From Quercus robur (Eukaryota; Streptophyta; Magnoliopsida; Fagales; Fagaceae), in contig NC_065544.1 of NCBI RefSeq assembly GCF_932294415.1, positions 23,473,351-23,537,350 of the forward strand: 64,000 nucleotides of DNA, read 5' to 3'. The notes below the pieces were generated by a model. That model worked only from the letters and a program-made list of their open reading frames with translations, had not been told where the DNA came from and did no database searches. Of this stretch, positions 1 through 10,504 are shown piece by piece; within the stretch, counting starts at the first letter, position 1; every line of letters starts with the position of its first letter. A program made the position numbers and the translations under genes.

Positions 1-640
1 CGACATTCAAACTAGTTTTTTTTTTTTTTGAATTTTAGGTTTTCTATTTAACAACAAAATATTTTATCCGTTAAATTAATTGAAACTTACAAAATTTGTG
101 TTTCATAAAATATATATATATATATATATTAATATAAATATAAAGAGTTAACCAATTTAACGGATTATGCATTCATTTAACACCGTTACTAATGATTAGA
201 TACTAATTAAATAATAAAAATTTATAATACACCTTGCAATTGCATCACTCCAAATTAGACAGCACTGATTAATCCAATAAAAAATATCAAACCGTGTCTT
301 AAACACTGATGTTAAATTTTTTTTAATAAAAAAGTAGTTCTAATACCATATAAATTATCATAATTCTTGCTATAACAATTTTAGTTGTCAAATTGTGGTT
401 GATTGTCTATTTCTTTCACACGAATCTATCACTTTTTTTAATACTATATAAAATAGTTTGCCATATAAACAACTGTGACACAAATTGTGATGTTTATAAG
501 ACCTTAGAATTTTTTTTAAAAAAATAAATTCACTTCTATCTCTTTTTTGAAATATAGAAAAACCAGAGGTAATAATATCTTATTCTCAAAAAAAAAGAAA
601 AAAAAAAAAGTAATAATATCTTATTATATCCAGCCAAGAT
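1..640. repeat. Upstream block of the first AGP gene, copy A
   Basis: AT-rich non-coding DNA that recurs, diverged, at 2278-2792. Shared stretches in the same order include CGACATTCAAA, a T-run, ACAACAAAATATTTTA, AATTGAAACTTACAAAAT, AATAATAAAAATTTATAATACACCTT and CACTTCTATCTC. The end of the block (GAAATATAGAAAAACCAGAGG, then a TAATATCTTATT-like stretch) recurs near 8521-8570 and twice more within 9000. It includes a (TA)n run at 110-129. I read it as an ancestral promoter-side segment duplicated together with the AGP genes. Confidence 0.7.
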
Positions 641-698
641 TGTCAATCTGCACCGTCCAATCCTTCTCGAGATACGTGATATAGACGTTAAGAAATCA

Positions 699-708
699 CT
701 ATATAAAC
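699..708 (+). promoter_or_regulatory. TATA box of the first AGP gene
   Basis: The sequence CTATATAAAC lies about 125 bp upstream of the ATG at 832. It is followed by a pyrimidine-rich leader with a (CT)n run at 786-806, typical of plant 5' UTRs. The spacing fits a transcription start near 730. Confidence 0.65.
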
Positions 709-831
709 CCTACTCAGCCTTTCTTCTTCATATCTCAAACCCAAACACTCAAACTTTCTCTCTTTCTGTTTCAGTCTTTAAAACCCTCTCTCTCTCTCTC
801 TCTCTCAGAGTCTTAGCTTTTTTATTCTACA

Positions 832-1194
832 ATGGCTCGCTTTAGCTTTGTGGCTTTGGTTGTAATGGCAGTACTTGTGGGCTCCACTTTAGCCCAGTCT
901 CCTTCACAATCTCCATCAAAGTCGCCAACACAAGCACCCGCTCCTAAAGCTTCAGCGCCGTCACCAACCGTAAGAAAGACTCCAGTGCCTGCTCCATCTC
1001 CGGCAGTGGTGAACTCTCCACCATCTCCTCCTCCGGCTTCTTCTGATGCTCCGGTGAGTCCTCCATCTTCGATTAGTGCTCCACCTGCTGAAGCTCCTGG
1101 ACCGGCGGCTCAGAGCGGTGCCGTTTTGAACAGAGTTGGGTTCGCTGCTGGATCTGTGGCTGTAGCAGTATTCGCTGCCGTTTTGGTGTTTTAG
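832..1194 (+). CDS. Classical arabinogalactan protein, GPI-anchored (120 aa)
   Basis: This encodes a small cell-surface proteoglycan core. Residues 1-21 form a signal peptide ending GSTLA before Gln22. Residues 22 to about 92 are a Pro/Ala/Ser/Thr-rich stretch with dipeptides SP, AP, TP and PP, the context in which prolines become hydroxylated and carry arabinogalactan chains. The C-terminus has small residues (AAQSG, around 92-96) followed by a hydrophobic tail ending in Phe, the layout of a GPI-anchor signal. The length fits classical AGPs. The gene is intronless, the ATG follows a TATA box and CT-rich leader, and the stop is TAG. Two related genes follow at 9575 and 13026 on the same strand. 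The family is clear; the exact member and tissue role cannot be told from sequence. AGPs of this type sit at the plasma membrane and wall and are linked to growth and signalling. Confidence 0.92.
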   Translation: MARFSFVALVVMAVLVGSTLAQSPSQSPSKSPTQAPAPKASAPSPTVRKTPVPAPSPAVVNSPPSPPPASSDAPVSPPSSISAPPAEAPGPAAQSGAVLNRVGFAAGSVAVAVFAAVLVF

Positions 1195-1692
1195 AAATTA
1201 CAAAGTGTTCTATTTATTTATTTATTTTTATTGTATTTATTCATTATTCATTCATTCACAGTGGATTTGGTCGTATTATATGTGATGTTTATCAGGGTAT
1301 TTACTATACCCATTAATATAATTTCTTCTTTATTCTTTTAATTCCGCAATTGGTGTTAAATATTGTGAAATTTTATTTTTGGAAGTCTAAGGAAACCAAC
1401 TTTATGGGTTTGAATTGCGATTACACGGAAATCAATTGGTGCTTGAGTTGAATGAACTTGGGTATTTGTTGCTGTTGCTCAAACAAAATCGCAGCAATTG
1501 TTTTAGGACTTCACGAATACAAAAGTTACATAAATGCAATAGAAAAGTTTGCTTGAAATATTAATGTAATGAATAAATAAAATGTGAATGTTCCACTAAA
1601 AATGCGATTGCCAAGAAATGCTAGCCAGGTGAAATGATTTAAATTAATTTTGCACTCTGATAGAGAACCAAAGGAAGTTTTGCATTTTAGCA

Positions 1693-1736
<44 letters not shown>

Positions 1737-2277
1737 TTTGCAAATATTATTAGGCATAAGTTTCATTTTGCTTAAGTTTCATTGCCAAGAAAGATGCAAT
1801 TTTCTTATGTACTGACGAATAAGATTTAAGTCCAAAGCCTAATTAAAATAGAAAATAAAAAAAGTTATAAAGCTCCTAATAAAATTGAAAAGAAAAAAAA
1901 CTAAAGAGAGTACCTTTGATTAGGCAATTAAAGTAAAGTAAACCTTTGCTAGGGTCACTACTTTACTCTTTATTGAGCGGCCTCCCTGACTAGTTTGCCA
2001 AGCAAGATGCTCTAATTTTTTGACTCAAATTAAAAGTTGTAAAAATATTTAAAAAGAAAAAGGAAACGGTTAAAGGAAAAGACAACGTAAGCTACTGTAG
2101 AAAATTTCGTTTGGTTTGCCTGATGTGTCATTGTCACTATCTAGGATGTAAATCATGTTGCTTACCGTTTGAATTGAAGGAATTTGAGAGGAATGAAATG
2201 AAAATAAATAGTGTATATTGTCATTCCCTTATTTGAAAGATGCTTATCAAGATCTAGAAATTTGAAATGTGAAAATC
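1195..2277. other. 3' flank of the first AGP gene, no gene seen
   Basis: AT-rich DNA with the presumed 3' UTR (about 1195-1340) and a long T-run at about 1697-1729. I see no coding potential or clear mobile element here. Confidence 0.6.
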
Positions 2278-2792
2278 CGACATTCAAATTGTATTTTTTT
2301 TTTTAAATTTTTTTATGAATTTTATGTTTTTTATTTGACAACAAAATATTTTACCCATTAAACTAATTGAAACTTACAAAATACAAATTTGATATCAAAA
2401 AGGAGTTACCCAATTGACAGATTATTCATCCACATAACACCATTACTAATGATTAGTTAAATAATAAAAATTTATAATACACCTTTCAATTGCATCACTC
2501 CAATTAGACAGCACTGACTAATCCAATAAAAAATATCAAACCATGTCTTTGCAGTTTGCACTGATGTTAATTTTTTTTAATAAAAAAGAGTAGTTCTAAT
2601 ACAATATAAATTACTACAACTTTTGTTACAACTATCTTAATGTGTCAGAGTGTAATTCACAGCTTGTCACTTTCATATGAATCTACCACTTTCTATTCAT
2701 CATTCACAATCTGTCATGTGAACAATTATGACACAAATTACATGGTCTTAGAATTTTTCAAAAATAAAAAATAAAAAATTCACTTCTATCTC
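2278..2792. repeat. Upstream block of the AGP genes, copy B
   Basis: Diverged second copy of the block at 1-540 (see there). It stops abruptly at ACTTCTATCTC (2782-2792), where a LINE poly-A tail, read as T on this strand, begins. The same motif with its continuation (TTTTTGAAATATAGAAAA) resumes at 8510, so the block was split by the insertions in between. Confidence 0.75.
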
Positions 2793-2899
2793 TTTTTTTT
2801 TTTTTGAAAGTGGACTTGAATTTCATTAAACCAGATAGAGAGTTACAAACATAGAACCAAAATGACTAAGCACTACAATACATCAGATTAGATTAACAA

Positions 2900-5800
2900 A
2901 GAAACAAATGGAGGAGTAACACCCTTCCATAGGTGGGAGCTTTCTGTCCTGCGAGCATGCTGGGCTAACTTATGAGCAACTTGATTGTAGTCTCTGCATA
3001 TGTGCTAGAAAGACTCAAAGGAGCTTCGGATTTGCAAAATTTCCTGAATGAGATGACCTGAGCTACTGCTTGTGGATTTGTCATTAATAGCTCGGATTGC
3101 TGCAAGCGCATCAAACTCTAGAATGACTCAAGGTAGATGCAATTCTTGGGCTATCTAAAAACCTTGTAACAGGGCCATAATCTCCATCGATTTTGCAGAA
3201 TAGCATGCTTTTAGAAGCTTGCAGTTGGCTGCAATTCTCTGGCCAGTGCAGTCCCTAACAATGATTCCAATACTAGAGTTCCCACCATGGTCTGAGGTTG
3301 CCCCATCAACGTTTACCTTGAAGATTCTTGGTGGTGGGGGGTTCCATTTGACAGGAAGAGGTCTTGGTTGGGAGAAGTCCCAGTTAGTAGCATTGCTAAA
3401 GTCCTTCACCACACTTTTAGCCATTTGCCAAACTTGCTGGTGGGAGAGGTAGCTTCCTCATGGACCACCTTGTTCCTGTTGTACCAAATGGCCCAAGCAA
3501 TTCCAAAGAAAAATTCCAGGTTTTGCTGAGAGTGATGGGAGAGGATGAACATGGCTAAGTCTAGGTAAGACCACCGGATCTCTTGATTGCTTAAGGGGTT
3601 TTCAGGCCATTGATTCCAGATGAGGGTGGAGAATTCGCAGCTGAGGAGGGCATGGTTAATACTCTCAGAGGTTTTTCCATAGATTGGACAGCCCCTATTG
3701 TTGCAAATTCCTCTACTGTAAATATTTTCCATGGTGGGGAGTCCATTGGCACAAACCCTCCAAGCAAAAATCTTGACCTTGGTAGGGAGATTAAGATGCC
3801 AAAGTCTCTTCCATAGTGATTTATATGGGTACCCTGAAGAACATTCTCCATCCTTGTTTGCTTCAATCAAATTGTGGGCTATGTGGTATGCGTTTTTAAC
3901 TATAAATTCTCCTTGACTATTGCCCAACCAGATTATTTTTTCCTCGTGCATGCTGTGGGATAAAGGTATTCTTAGGATTGTTTCGGCCTCAAAGGGAAGA
4001 AACATTGCTTTGACTAAGTCAACATTCCACCATTTTGTGATAGGATCAATGAGAGCGGAAACCATGGAAAATTCAGGACTGTTGTTTAGGGGTGGGGGTG
4101 GGGGTGGGGGGGTGGGTGGGAGATAACGTTGTAAGTGGATGGGGTTGGCAACCACCTGCCATCCCATATGTGAATCAATTTTCCATTGCCTACTCTCCAT
4201 CGGGTTCCATTCCTTATGACTTCAAGGCTGCTGTGTATACTTCTCCAGGAGTATGAAGGTGAACTCCCAAGCTTGGAATTTAGGACATCACTCGTGGGGA
4301 AGTACTTTGATTTAAGGACCCGAGCAACTAGGGATGTTAGGTTTGATAGGATTCTCCCAGCCTGCTTTGCAAGCATGTCTTGGTTAAAAGCTCTCAAGTT
4401 CTGAAACCCATGCCTCCATTTGCTTTTGAAATACACATTCTTTTCCAGTTGATTGAACTCATTTTTGCTTCGTTTTGCTTCTGACCCCACCAAAAGTTTC
4501 ACATCATAGTCTCCAAATCATCACTTAAGCTTTGTGGGAGTTAGAAGTAACTCATAGTATACGTTGGGATCGCTTGGGCCATTGCCTTGATGAAAATTTC
4601 CTTCCCTCCCGTAGAGAGAAGCTTACCTTTCCAACCAACTAATTTACGCCCAATCCTCTCTTTTAAAATGGAGAAAACTTGTGTCTTAGACCTTCCAATG
4701 AAGGATGAGAGTCCCAAGTATTTAGTGTGCCTTGAGTCTTGCATTGGCCCCAAAATGTTAAAATTTTGTTCTTAATATCCTGGCTTGTTTTTGGGCTGAA
4801 AAACACTGAAGATTTGTCAGTGTTGATTTTTTGGCTTAAGCCTTCTTCATAGCTACGGAGGATCTGCTTTAGCTCTTGGCATTCTTCGGGGTTTGCTTTG
4901 TAGAAAAGAATATTATCATCCGCAAAAAAGAGATGGGTCACTCATGGGCAGCCATGAGCAATTGAAATGCTAGTCAAGTACTGATTTCGGACAGCTTCAT
5001 GGATGAGGGCCGAGAGACCTTCAGCACAAAGGAGGAAGAGACTTGGAGAGAGGGGGTCTCCTTGTCGAATCCCACGAGTTGGTGTGATGTTTCCGTAAGC
5101 AACACCATTTATAATGACTGAATATGAGACTGAGGTGATGCATTTCATAATTAGATTTATCCATCTAGTGTTGAAGCCCATTCTTTCCATAACACCTTGA
5201 ATGAAACACCATTCCACCCTATCAAAAGCCTTACTCATGTCAAGCTTGGCTACCACGAAACCTTCTTTTCCTGTAGTTTTTTGGTTTAGAAAGTGCATTA
5301 ATTGAAAAGCCACTATCACGTTATCAGTGATGAGACGATCAGATGTGAAAGCACTTTGGTTCTCGGTGATGATATGTGGTAGGAAGGCTTTAAGTCTGTT
5401 GGCCAGTGTTTTTGATATAAGTTTATACACCACATGACATGGGTTAATGGGGTGGAAGTCAGTGATTCTCTTTGGGCTATTTGTTTTTGGGATGAGGGAT
5501 ATATTGGTTTTGTTAAGTTCAGCCATTGGTACATTGTTATTGAGAACATTAAGGACCATGTTAGTAATAACATTACCCACAATATTCCAGTATTTCTGAT
5601 AAAATAAAGCAGACATACCATCAGGGCTGGGAGCTTTGGTGGGGTGAATCTATTTAAGAGCAGTGACTACCTCTTCTCTGGTGAAAACTTGATCCAAGCT
5701 TGCATTCATGTCATTGGTTACCCTTGTTGGTATGGCTGTAGTTACTTCTTCAACTTGTGCTGGTTGGGTTGTTGTATAGATGTTCTCAAAATAGGTAATG

Positions 5801-6920
5801 GTTACACAGGCAATGCTTTCTTTTTCATCACACTAGCTACCTTGCTCATCCCAAATTCCAACAATAGTGTTCTGTTTACGCCTCTCTGAAACTTGAGCAT
5901 GGAAAAATTTTGTATTCTTGTCCCCTTTTTTGAGCCAATGTGCTTTAGCTCATTGACCCCAATAAAGTTCCTCATCATCAAAAAGGGTATTAATTTCTCT
6001 TTTTAAGCTGTTGATTTTGTTACTTAGGACACTATCCTTGTTACTCTGTGTTAGGTTGTTCAATGTAGTCCTTTTGCCTGAATTTTTTTCGGGATTTGCC
6101 CATACACTTCTAAACTCCAAGTCTTAAGGTCAACAACACAGCGTTTGAGATTCTCCATAACTCCTTCCGGAGTGCTTAGATCAATCTCCATGCCCCAAGA
6201 TGATTCTATAATGGCTTTGCAATCATTGTTCTTCGTACACATTGCTACTAAATGGAAGTGCTTTTTGTTGGCATAGCGCTTGGTTATTGAATCTGTGACT
6301 AGCAGTGCATGGTGGTCCGATATGGAGTCAGCAATGTGGTGCACTTTCAAACCCCCAAACATTTCCACCCACTCCGGAGTGGTGAAGGCTCTGTCTAATT
6401 TCAGGCTTATGCTGTTATTTCCCTCCTGCATATTACTCCATGTATAATCAGACCCACAATAACCTAAATCATGGAAATTACAATAGTTAACCACCCTCCT
6501 AAATCCATCCATTTGCTGTTGGGTTCGAGTAGCACCCCCTACCTTCTCATTTATCAATAAAATTTCATTGAAATCCTTCAAGCATAACCATGGGAGTTGG
6601 AACTGATTATTGAGAAAAGCTAATAGTTGCCATGATTCGTACCTTCGATAGGTTTCTAGATGCCCATAAAAGCCGGTAATTCTCCAATAGAAATTACTGT
6701 CATGCTCCTTGATCACTGCGTCAATATGGTTCTTTGAATAGCTTTTGATTTCAAGGTTGACTTCTCGAGCCCATAGGAGAGCAAGCCCTCCACTTCGGCT
6801 AATACAAGGAACAATTAGGCCATTTGCTAAGCCTAGCCTATTTCTTATTCTCTCTATACGTCTAGTTTTTGCTTTTGTCTCCATGAGGAAGACCACTTTG
6901 GGACTGTAGCGTTGCACCAA
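2900..6920 (-). pseudogene. LINE ORF2 remnant: endonuclease, reverse transcriptase, RNase H
   Basis: Degraded ORF2. The endonuclease segment (6060-6920, 286 codons open) has VVFLMETK near its start, a DFNEI motif where GDFNEI is usual (here KDFNEI), and SDHHALL near its end, the catalytic His region. The RT segment (4942-5616) has AKLDMSKAFDRVEW (catalytic Asp, motif A) and GIRQGDPLSPSLFL (motif B). The FADD catalytic motif C is in another frame at 4663-4941 (HLFFADDNILFY). The thumb-side segment (4541-4753) has KYLGL and GRKLVGWKGKLLS. The zf-RVT-like region at 3406-4200 contains LWHLNLPTKVKIFAWR. RNase H (3155-3424) begins FKVNVDGA and ends at a stop soon after the MEIMALL helix, so the later acidic motifs are lost. 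At least four frame changes separate these blocks. Confidence 0.85.
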
Positions 6921-6999
6921 ATCTTGTAGCGCTTTAACTGACCAGGGGTTCTCAAGTCCTCGGCAGTTCTAGCTTATGGGATTCATGGCTCCCGGTGGT

Positions 7000-8285
7000 G
7001 CTGCTCTGCAATTATTTCTGATCTCTCCTCAGACTTTGTCTGGTTTGTGTTAATTGCTGTGCATCTCTTTTTCTGCAAAATGACTTTCTCCTCTTCGTTA
7101 GATATGAGCTTCCCCACCCTTTTTGTCCCCACAGTTATTAATTCAGTATTAGATTGTGGACTTTTATTTTTTCCATGCTCCATTGCTATCTTTTTTCAAT
7201 GGGTTCTGGTCTTTACCTTTTTTTTTTTTTTTTTTTTTAAATAATAGGGCCTGTAGGATCTACCTTAGTTGTATTTCCCCCACTTGAAGCTTGGCTTCAT
7301 TGGGCTAGTTACTTCCATTGGGTCCTTTTCAGATTGGGCTTACTGGCCCACTAAGGAGAACGCATCATTTGCCTCCTTTTCAATTTTGAAACTTTGCGAG
7401 AGACCAAATGGAGGAGCATTAGCAACATCACATGCCTCTAACACATGCCTTGGAACATGCTCCAAACATCTGGAGTAGTCCCATCCATTTAGGGCTTTCT
7501 CTAGCTGGTCCCCATTGCTACTAGTGATGTCATGCCTCTTCCATTGTTCTGATTTTTCCCTCTCCGACTACCTCTGATGCCTGAGTTGCTTCCTCCACCG
7601 TAAGTTACAGAGGCATATGAGTTATTTGCCGTGGTTTGAATGTTTTCTTCAACCCTGTCCTCATTACCATCATCTTTACCCCCACTACTTGTAGACCTTG
7701 ATCTATCGACACCTATTTTAGAGTTTCCTTGAGCTCGGAGCCAATCACCATATTGGTTGGATGAGCTTTGGTTGTTTGGAATTTCTTAACAGTGTTTATC
7801 ATCATGCCCAAGTCTACTGCAATGAAAACAAAAGGTTGGAATCCTTTCATACCTGAAACTCACCCAAAATTTCTCTCCTTCCACGTTGGCTATTTTGCCT
7901 CCATGCCTAAGAGGCTTATCCAGTTGAAGATCTACTCTGACTCTCATGAATTTGGCTAGATCTGACTGCCTTGCTTGCCGATCGGTTTCTATAAATCTCC
8001 CCAAGCTATTGCCTAGGTCTTTACACACTTTCTCAGACATGTGCTCAAAAGTGAGTCCCCAAATTTGAACCTAGAAGGGGGAATGGGTAAAAGTGATATT
8101 TGTGCTTGATAGGCCTCTTCTCCATCTGCACAACAACAAGAGGTTGTTGTCAAAATTCCATGGCCCATTCATTTCTACCAATTTTAACTGATATTCGGAG
8201 TTGAATTTGAAACGGCGAGAGAAGAAGGAGGGAAGACTTGACTCTAAGACGAGAGAGATGGGCTCCTACAGGGGAGAGAGATTTT
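7000..8285 (-). pseudogene. LINE ORF1 remnant with zinc knuckle
   Basis: The best open segment (7786-8040) reads as a DUF4283/zf-CCHC_4-type domain: VRVDLQLDKPLRHG followed by a knuckle FCFHCSRLGHDDKHC (CX2CX4HX4C). Such ORF1 proteins bind LINE RNA. The flanking minus-strand sequence (7000-7780) is Ser/Gly-rich but interrupted, so the ORF is not intact. It lies directly upstream of the endonuclease on the minus strand, as expected. Confidence 0.7.
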
Positions 8286-8293
8286 ACTTCATC

Positions 8294-8509
8294 TTTTTTT
8301 TTTTTTTTTTTTTGGTTTCCCACAGTGTTTCCTCAAAACTTTTAACTAGAAACTAATTACTGTTTGCGACGGGTGAGCCCATAATGGGGTAAATCGATGG
8401 TCCATGGAGTTTTTTCAAAGTGTTAGTGCCTGGACTTGAACTAGGAAGCTCCTAGTTAAACTTAAGACAACCACTTTGAGACCAAATGTTCAACCACTTG
8501 GCCTGGGTT
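8294..8509 (-). mobile_element. tRNA-derived SINE
   Basis: On the minus strand the element starts at about 8509. It has a box-A-like GGCCAAGTGGTTGAACA (about 8487-8503), a box-B-like AGTTCAAGTCC (8432-8442), a unique tail and a poly-A (T-run 8294-8313). The box A resembles Ser/Leu tRNA heads. Both flanks carry variants of ACTTYTATCTC: ACTTCATCT at 8286 and ACTTTTATCTC at 8510-8520. It lies immediately 5' of the LINE, apparently inserted at the LINE's own target duplication. Confidence 0.65.
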
Positions 8510-9151
8510 ACTTTTATCTCATTTTTGAAATATAGAAAACCAAAAGGTAATAACATCTTATTAAATCCAGCAAAAACAGCCAACTTCTTTAATGTGTACT
8601 ATTTGGTGTTTGGAAGAAAAAAGTTCTAGAATAACTTTATTTTAGGAATTAAAAATTAGATTAATAATGATTGATTACTAAACCAGCTGAACCGTTTTTG
8701 AGACCAAATGTCCAACCACTTGGCCTGGGTTACTTTTATCTCATTTTTGAAATATAGAAAACCAAAAGGTAATAACATCTTATTAAATCCAGCAAAGACA
8801 GCCAACTTCTTTAATGTGTACTATTTGGTGTTTGGAAGAAAAAAGTTCTAGAATAACTTTATTTTAGGAATTAAAAATTAGATTAATAATGATTGATTAC
8901 TAAACCAGTTGAACCGTTTTTGAGACCAAATGTCCAACCACTTGACTAAAACCACTGAGTTACTTTTATCTCATTTTTAAAATATAGAAAAATCAAAAGG
9001 TAATAATATCTTATTAAATCCAGTAAAGATGGCCAACTTCTTTAATGTGTACTATTCGGTGTTTGGAAGAAAAAAGTTCTAGAATAACTTTATTTTAGGA
9101 ATTAAAAATTAGATTAATAATGATTGATTACTAAACCAGCTGGGCCGTTTC
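8479..9151. repeat. Three tandem 222-bp units upstream of the second AGP gene
   Basis: Units begin at AGACCAAATG: 8479, 8701 and 8923. Each contains about 30 bp of the SINE head, then the AGP upstream block (GAAATATAGAAAA, ATCTTATTAAATCCAG) and a stretch ending ACTAAACCAGCTG. The first two units are nearly identical. The third differs at the SINE-derived part (ACTTGACTAAAACCACTGAG) and at scattered bases. The repeat ends about 290 bp before the TATA box of the AGP gene at 9575. Confidence 0.9.
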
Positions 9152-9442
9152 AATTATGACCCCCCAAAATGGTCCCACCTTGTATTATCGATCTGGTACC
9201 CATGTGTGAATGATTTGTGACATCTGCACCGTCACATTTTCGACCGTTGCACGTAAAGCAACCCAATCCAACGGTTCACATTGCTTTCATATTTCAAAAA
9301 GGAAGACACCCCAACTAACATGTTCGCCAGTGATTCGATGACAACTGTACCCTTAGTGGCAAAGCATCAAAACGTGTTTCTGGCGTGAGTTGTCCGTGAT
9401 TTACGTAGTGGCATTCTCGTACTTTCACTTTTAATTCCCCTC

Positions 9443-9453
9443 CTATAAATACA
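9443..9453 (+). promoter_or_regulatory. TATA box of the second AGP gene
   Basis: CTATAAATACA lies about 130 bp upstream of the ATG at 9575, the same spacing as in the first AGP gene. The leader downstream is rich in CAAAC and CTTT stretches. Confidence 0.65.
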
Positions 9454-9574
9454 ACTCCAACGTTGGTGCTTCTTCAAAACAAACACAAAGTACCAAACTT
9501 TACTAAACCATACCAAACTCTCTTTTCTTTCCATAGTGGTATTCTCGTAATTTACGAAGCTTTTAGTCTTTGAA

Positions 9575-9883
9575 ATGGCTCACTCCTCAAGCATTGTGAT
9601 TCTTTTGCTTGCAATGTTGGTGGTCTCCGCCATAGCTCAATCTCCGGCGACTTCTCCGGTGGCTTCTCCCAAGAAATCTCCGGCGTTGTCTCCTCATGCC
9701 TCTGCGCCTTCTCCGGCCACCGTGAAGTCTCCTCCATCGCCTTCTCCGGTGACTACTCCCTCATCGATCTCCGGGCCACCATCTGAAGCACCTGCTCCCG
9801 CACAGAACGGTGCCGTTTCGAACAGTTTCGCTCTCGCCGGATCTGTGGCTGTTGTGGCGTTTGCTGGGTTTTTAGTGATGTAG
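9575..9883 (+). CDS. Classical arabinogalactan protein, GPI-anchored (102 aa)
   Basis: The shortest member of the local AGP family. The signal peptide is residues 1-21 (hydrophobic IVILLLAMLVVSAIA, then Gln22). Residues 22 to about 76 are rich in SP, AP, TP and PP, and share the order SPS-IS-PPSEAPAPA with the gene at 832. A GPI-type tail (QNGAVSNSFALAGS, then hydrophobic to Met102) matches the C-terminus of both neighbours (GAV.N or AAVSN). The gene is intronless with a TAG stop. The three 222-bp units and the TATA box lie directly upstream. The predicted product is a hydroxyproline-rich proteoglycan at the plasma membrane; its specific role cannot be seen. Confidence 0.92.
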   Translation: MAHSSSIVILLLAMLVVSAIAQSPATSPVASPKKSPALSPHASAPSPATVKSPPSPSPVTTPSSISGPPSEAPAPAQNGAVSNSFALAGSVAVVAFAGFLVM

Positions 9884-9972
9884 AAGAATGGGGTTTATGG
9901 ATTGTTAAGTATTATTTATTATTTATTTGTGTAATTAATTTTATTTGTTTCGGCTGTTTATTTGAGACTGTT

Positions 9973-10015
<43 letters not shown>

Positions 10016-10280
10016 AGTTTGGATATTGATTGGACTTAGTACTGCAAACTCGATTTTAAATTACAGATTCATTGCAAGCGTGCAGTTCTTTTTACGTTTT
10101 TAATTTTCGAAATTTCCTTTTGATTTTATGACTGATATTTTTTTCAAAATCTTTTTAAAAGAAGAATATAACAAATTATGCACGGTAGTATTTATTTATT
10201 TTTTTTATTTTATTGAGATAAAAATGTGAAGCTCTTTACCTTCTAACCTTACAATAAACTTATATATATAGATTATAGAG
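9884..10280. other. 3' flank of the second AGP gene
   Basis: Presumed 3' UTR followed by a pure (GA)n microsatellite at 9977-10013 and AT-rich DNA. No gene is seen. Confidence 0.6.
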
Positions 10281-10504
10281 TGATTATAATGCAAAAAATG
10301 CGCAACAGTACTGTAGCTAAAATAACCTCAAATAATCCCCAAAACACAAAACAAAAAACCTTAAATCCAATTTTTACACATTTTACACAATAGAATTTTA
10401 GGTTGAAATAACCTCAAATAAACCCCAAAACACAGTAGATTTTCAGGCTGAAATAACCTCAAATATAGAGTGGACTTATAAGGCAAAAAATGCGCAACGG
10501 TACT
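10281..10504. repeat. Short-repeat cluster (AAATAACCTCAAATA)
   Basis: The phrase AATAACCTCAAATA occurs three times (near 10321, 10409, 10451). GCAAAAAATGCGCAAC(A/G)GTACT occurs at about 10291 and 10483, bracketing the cluster. This looks like the body of a small non-autonomous element with near-identical ends; the foldback element begins directly after the second bracket. Confidence 0.45.

Larger units (their letters stand above)
2793..8285 (-). mobile_element. Near full-length plant L1-type LINE
   Basis: A non-LTR retrotransposon read on the minus strand. The 3' poly-A tail is the T-run at 2793-2805. Going 5' to 3' on the minus strand, I see an ORF1 fragment with a CCHC zinc knuckle (7786-8040), an AP-type endonuclease (6060-6920), reverse transcriptase (about 4663-5616), the C-terminal zf-RVT-like region (3406-4200) and RNase H (3155-3424). 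The order and the 5.5-kb length fit a nearly complete L1 of plants. The domains sit in several frames, so it is dead. The putative target duplication is ACTTCTATCTC at 2782-2792, against ACTTCATCT at 8286-8294. Confidence 0.85.

Noticed and set aside
8432-8503. A real tRNA gene
   Set aside because: Boxes A and B are recognisable but diverged, there is no foldable acceptor stem, and the poly-A end marks a SINE.
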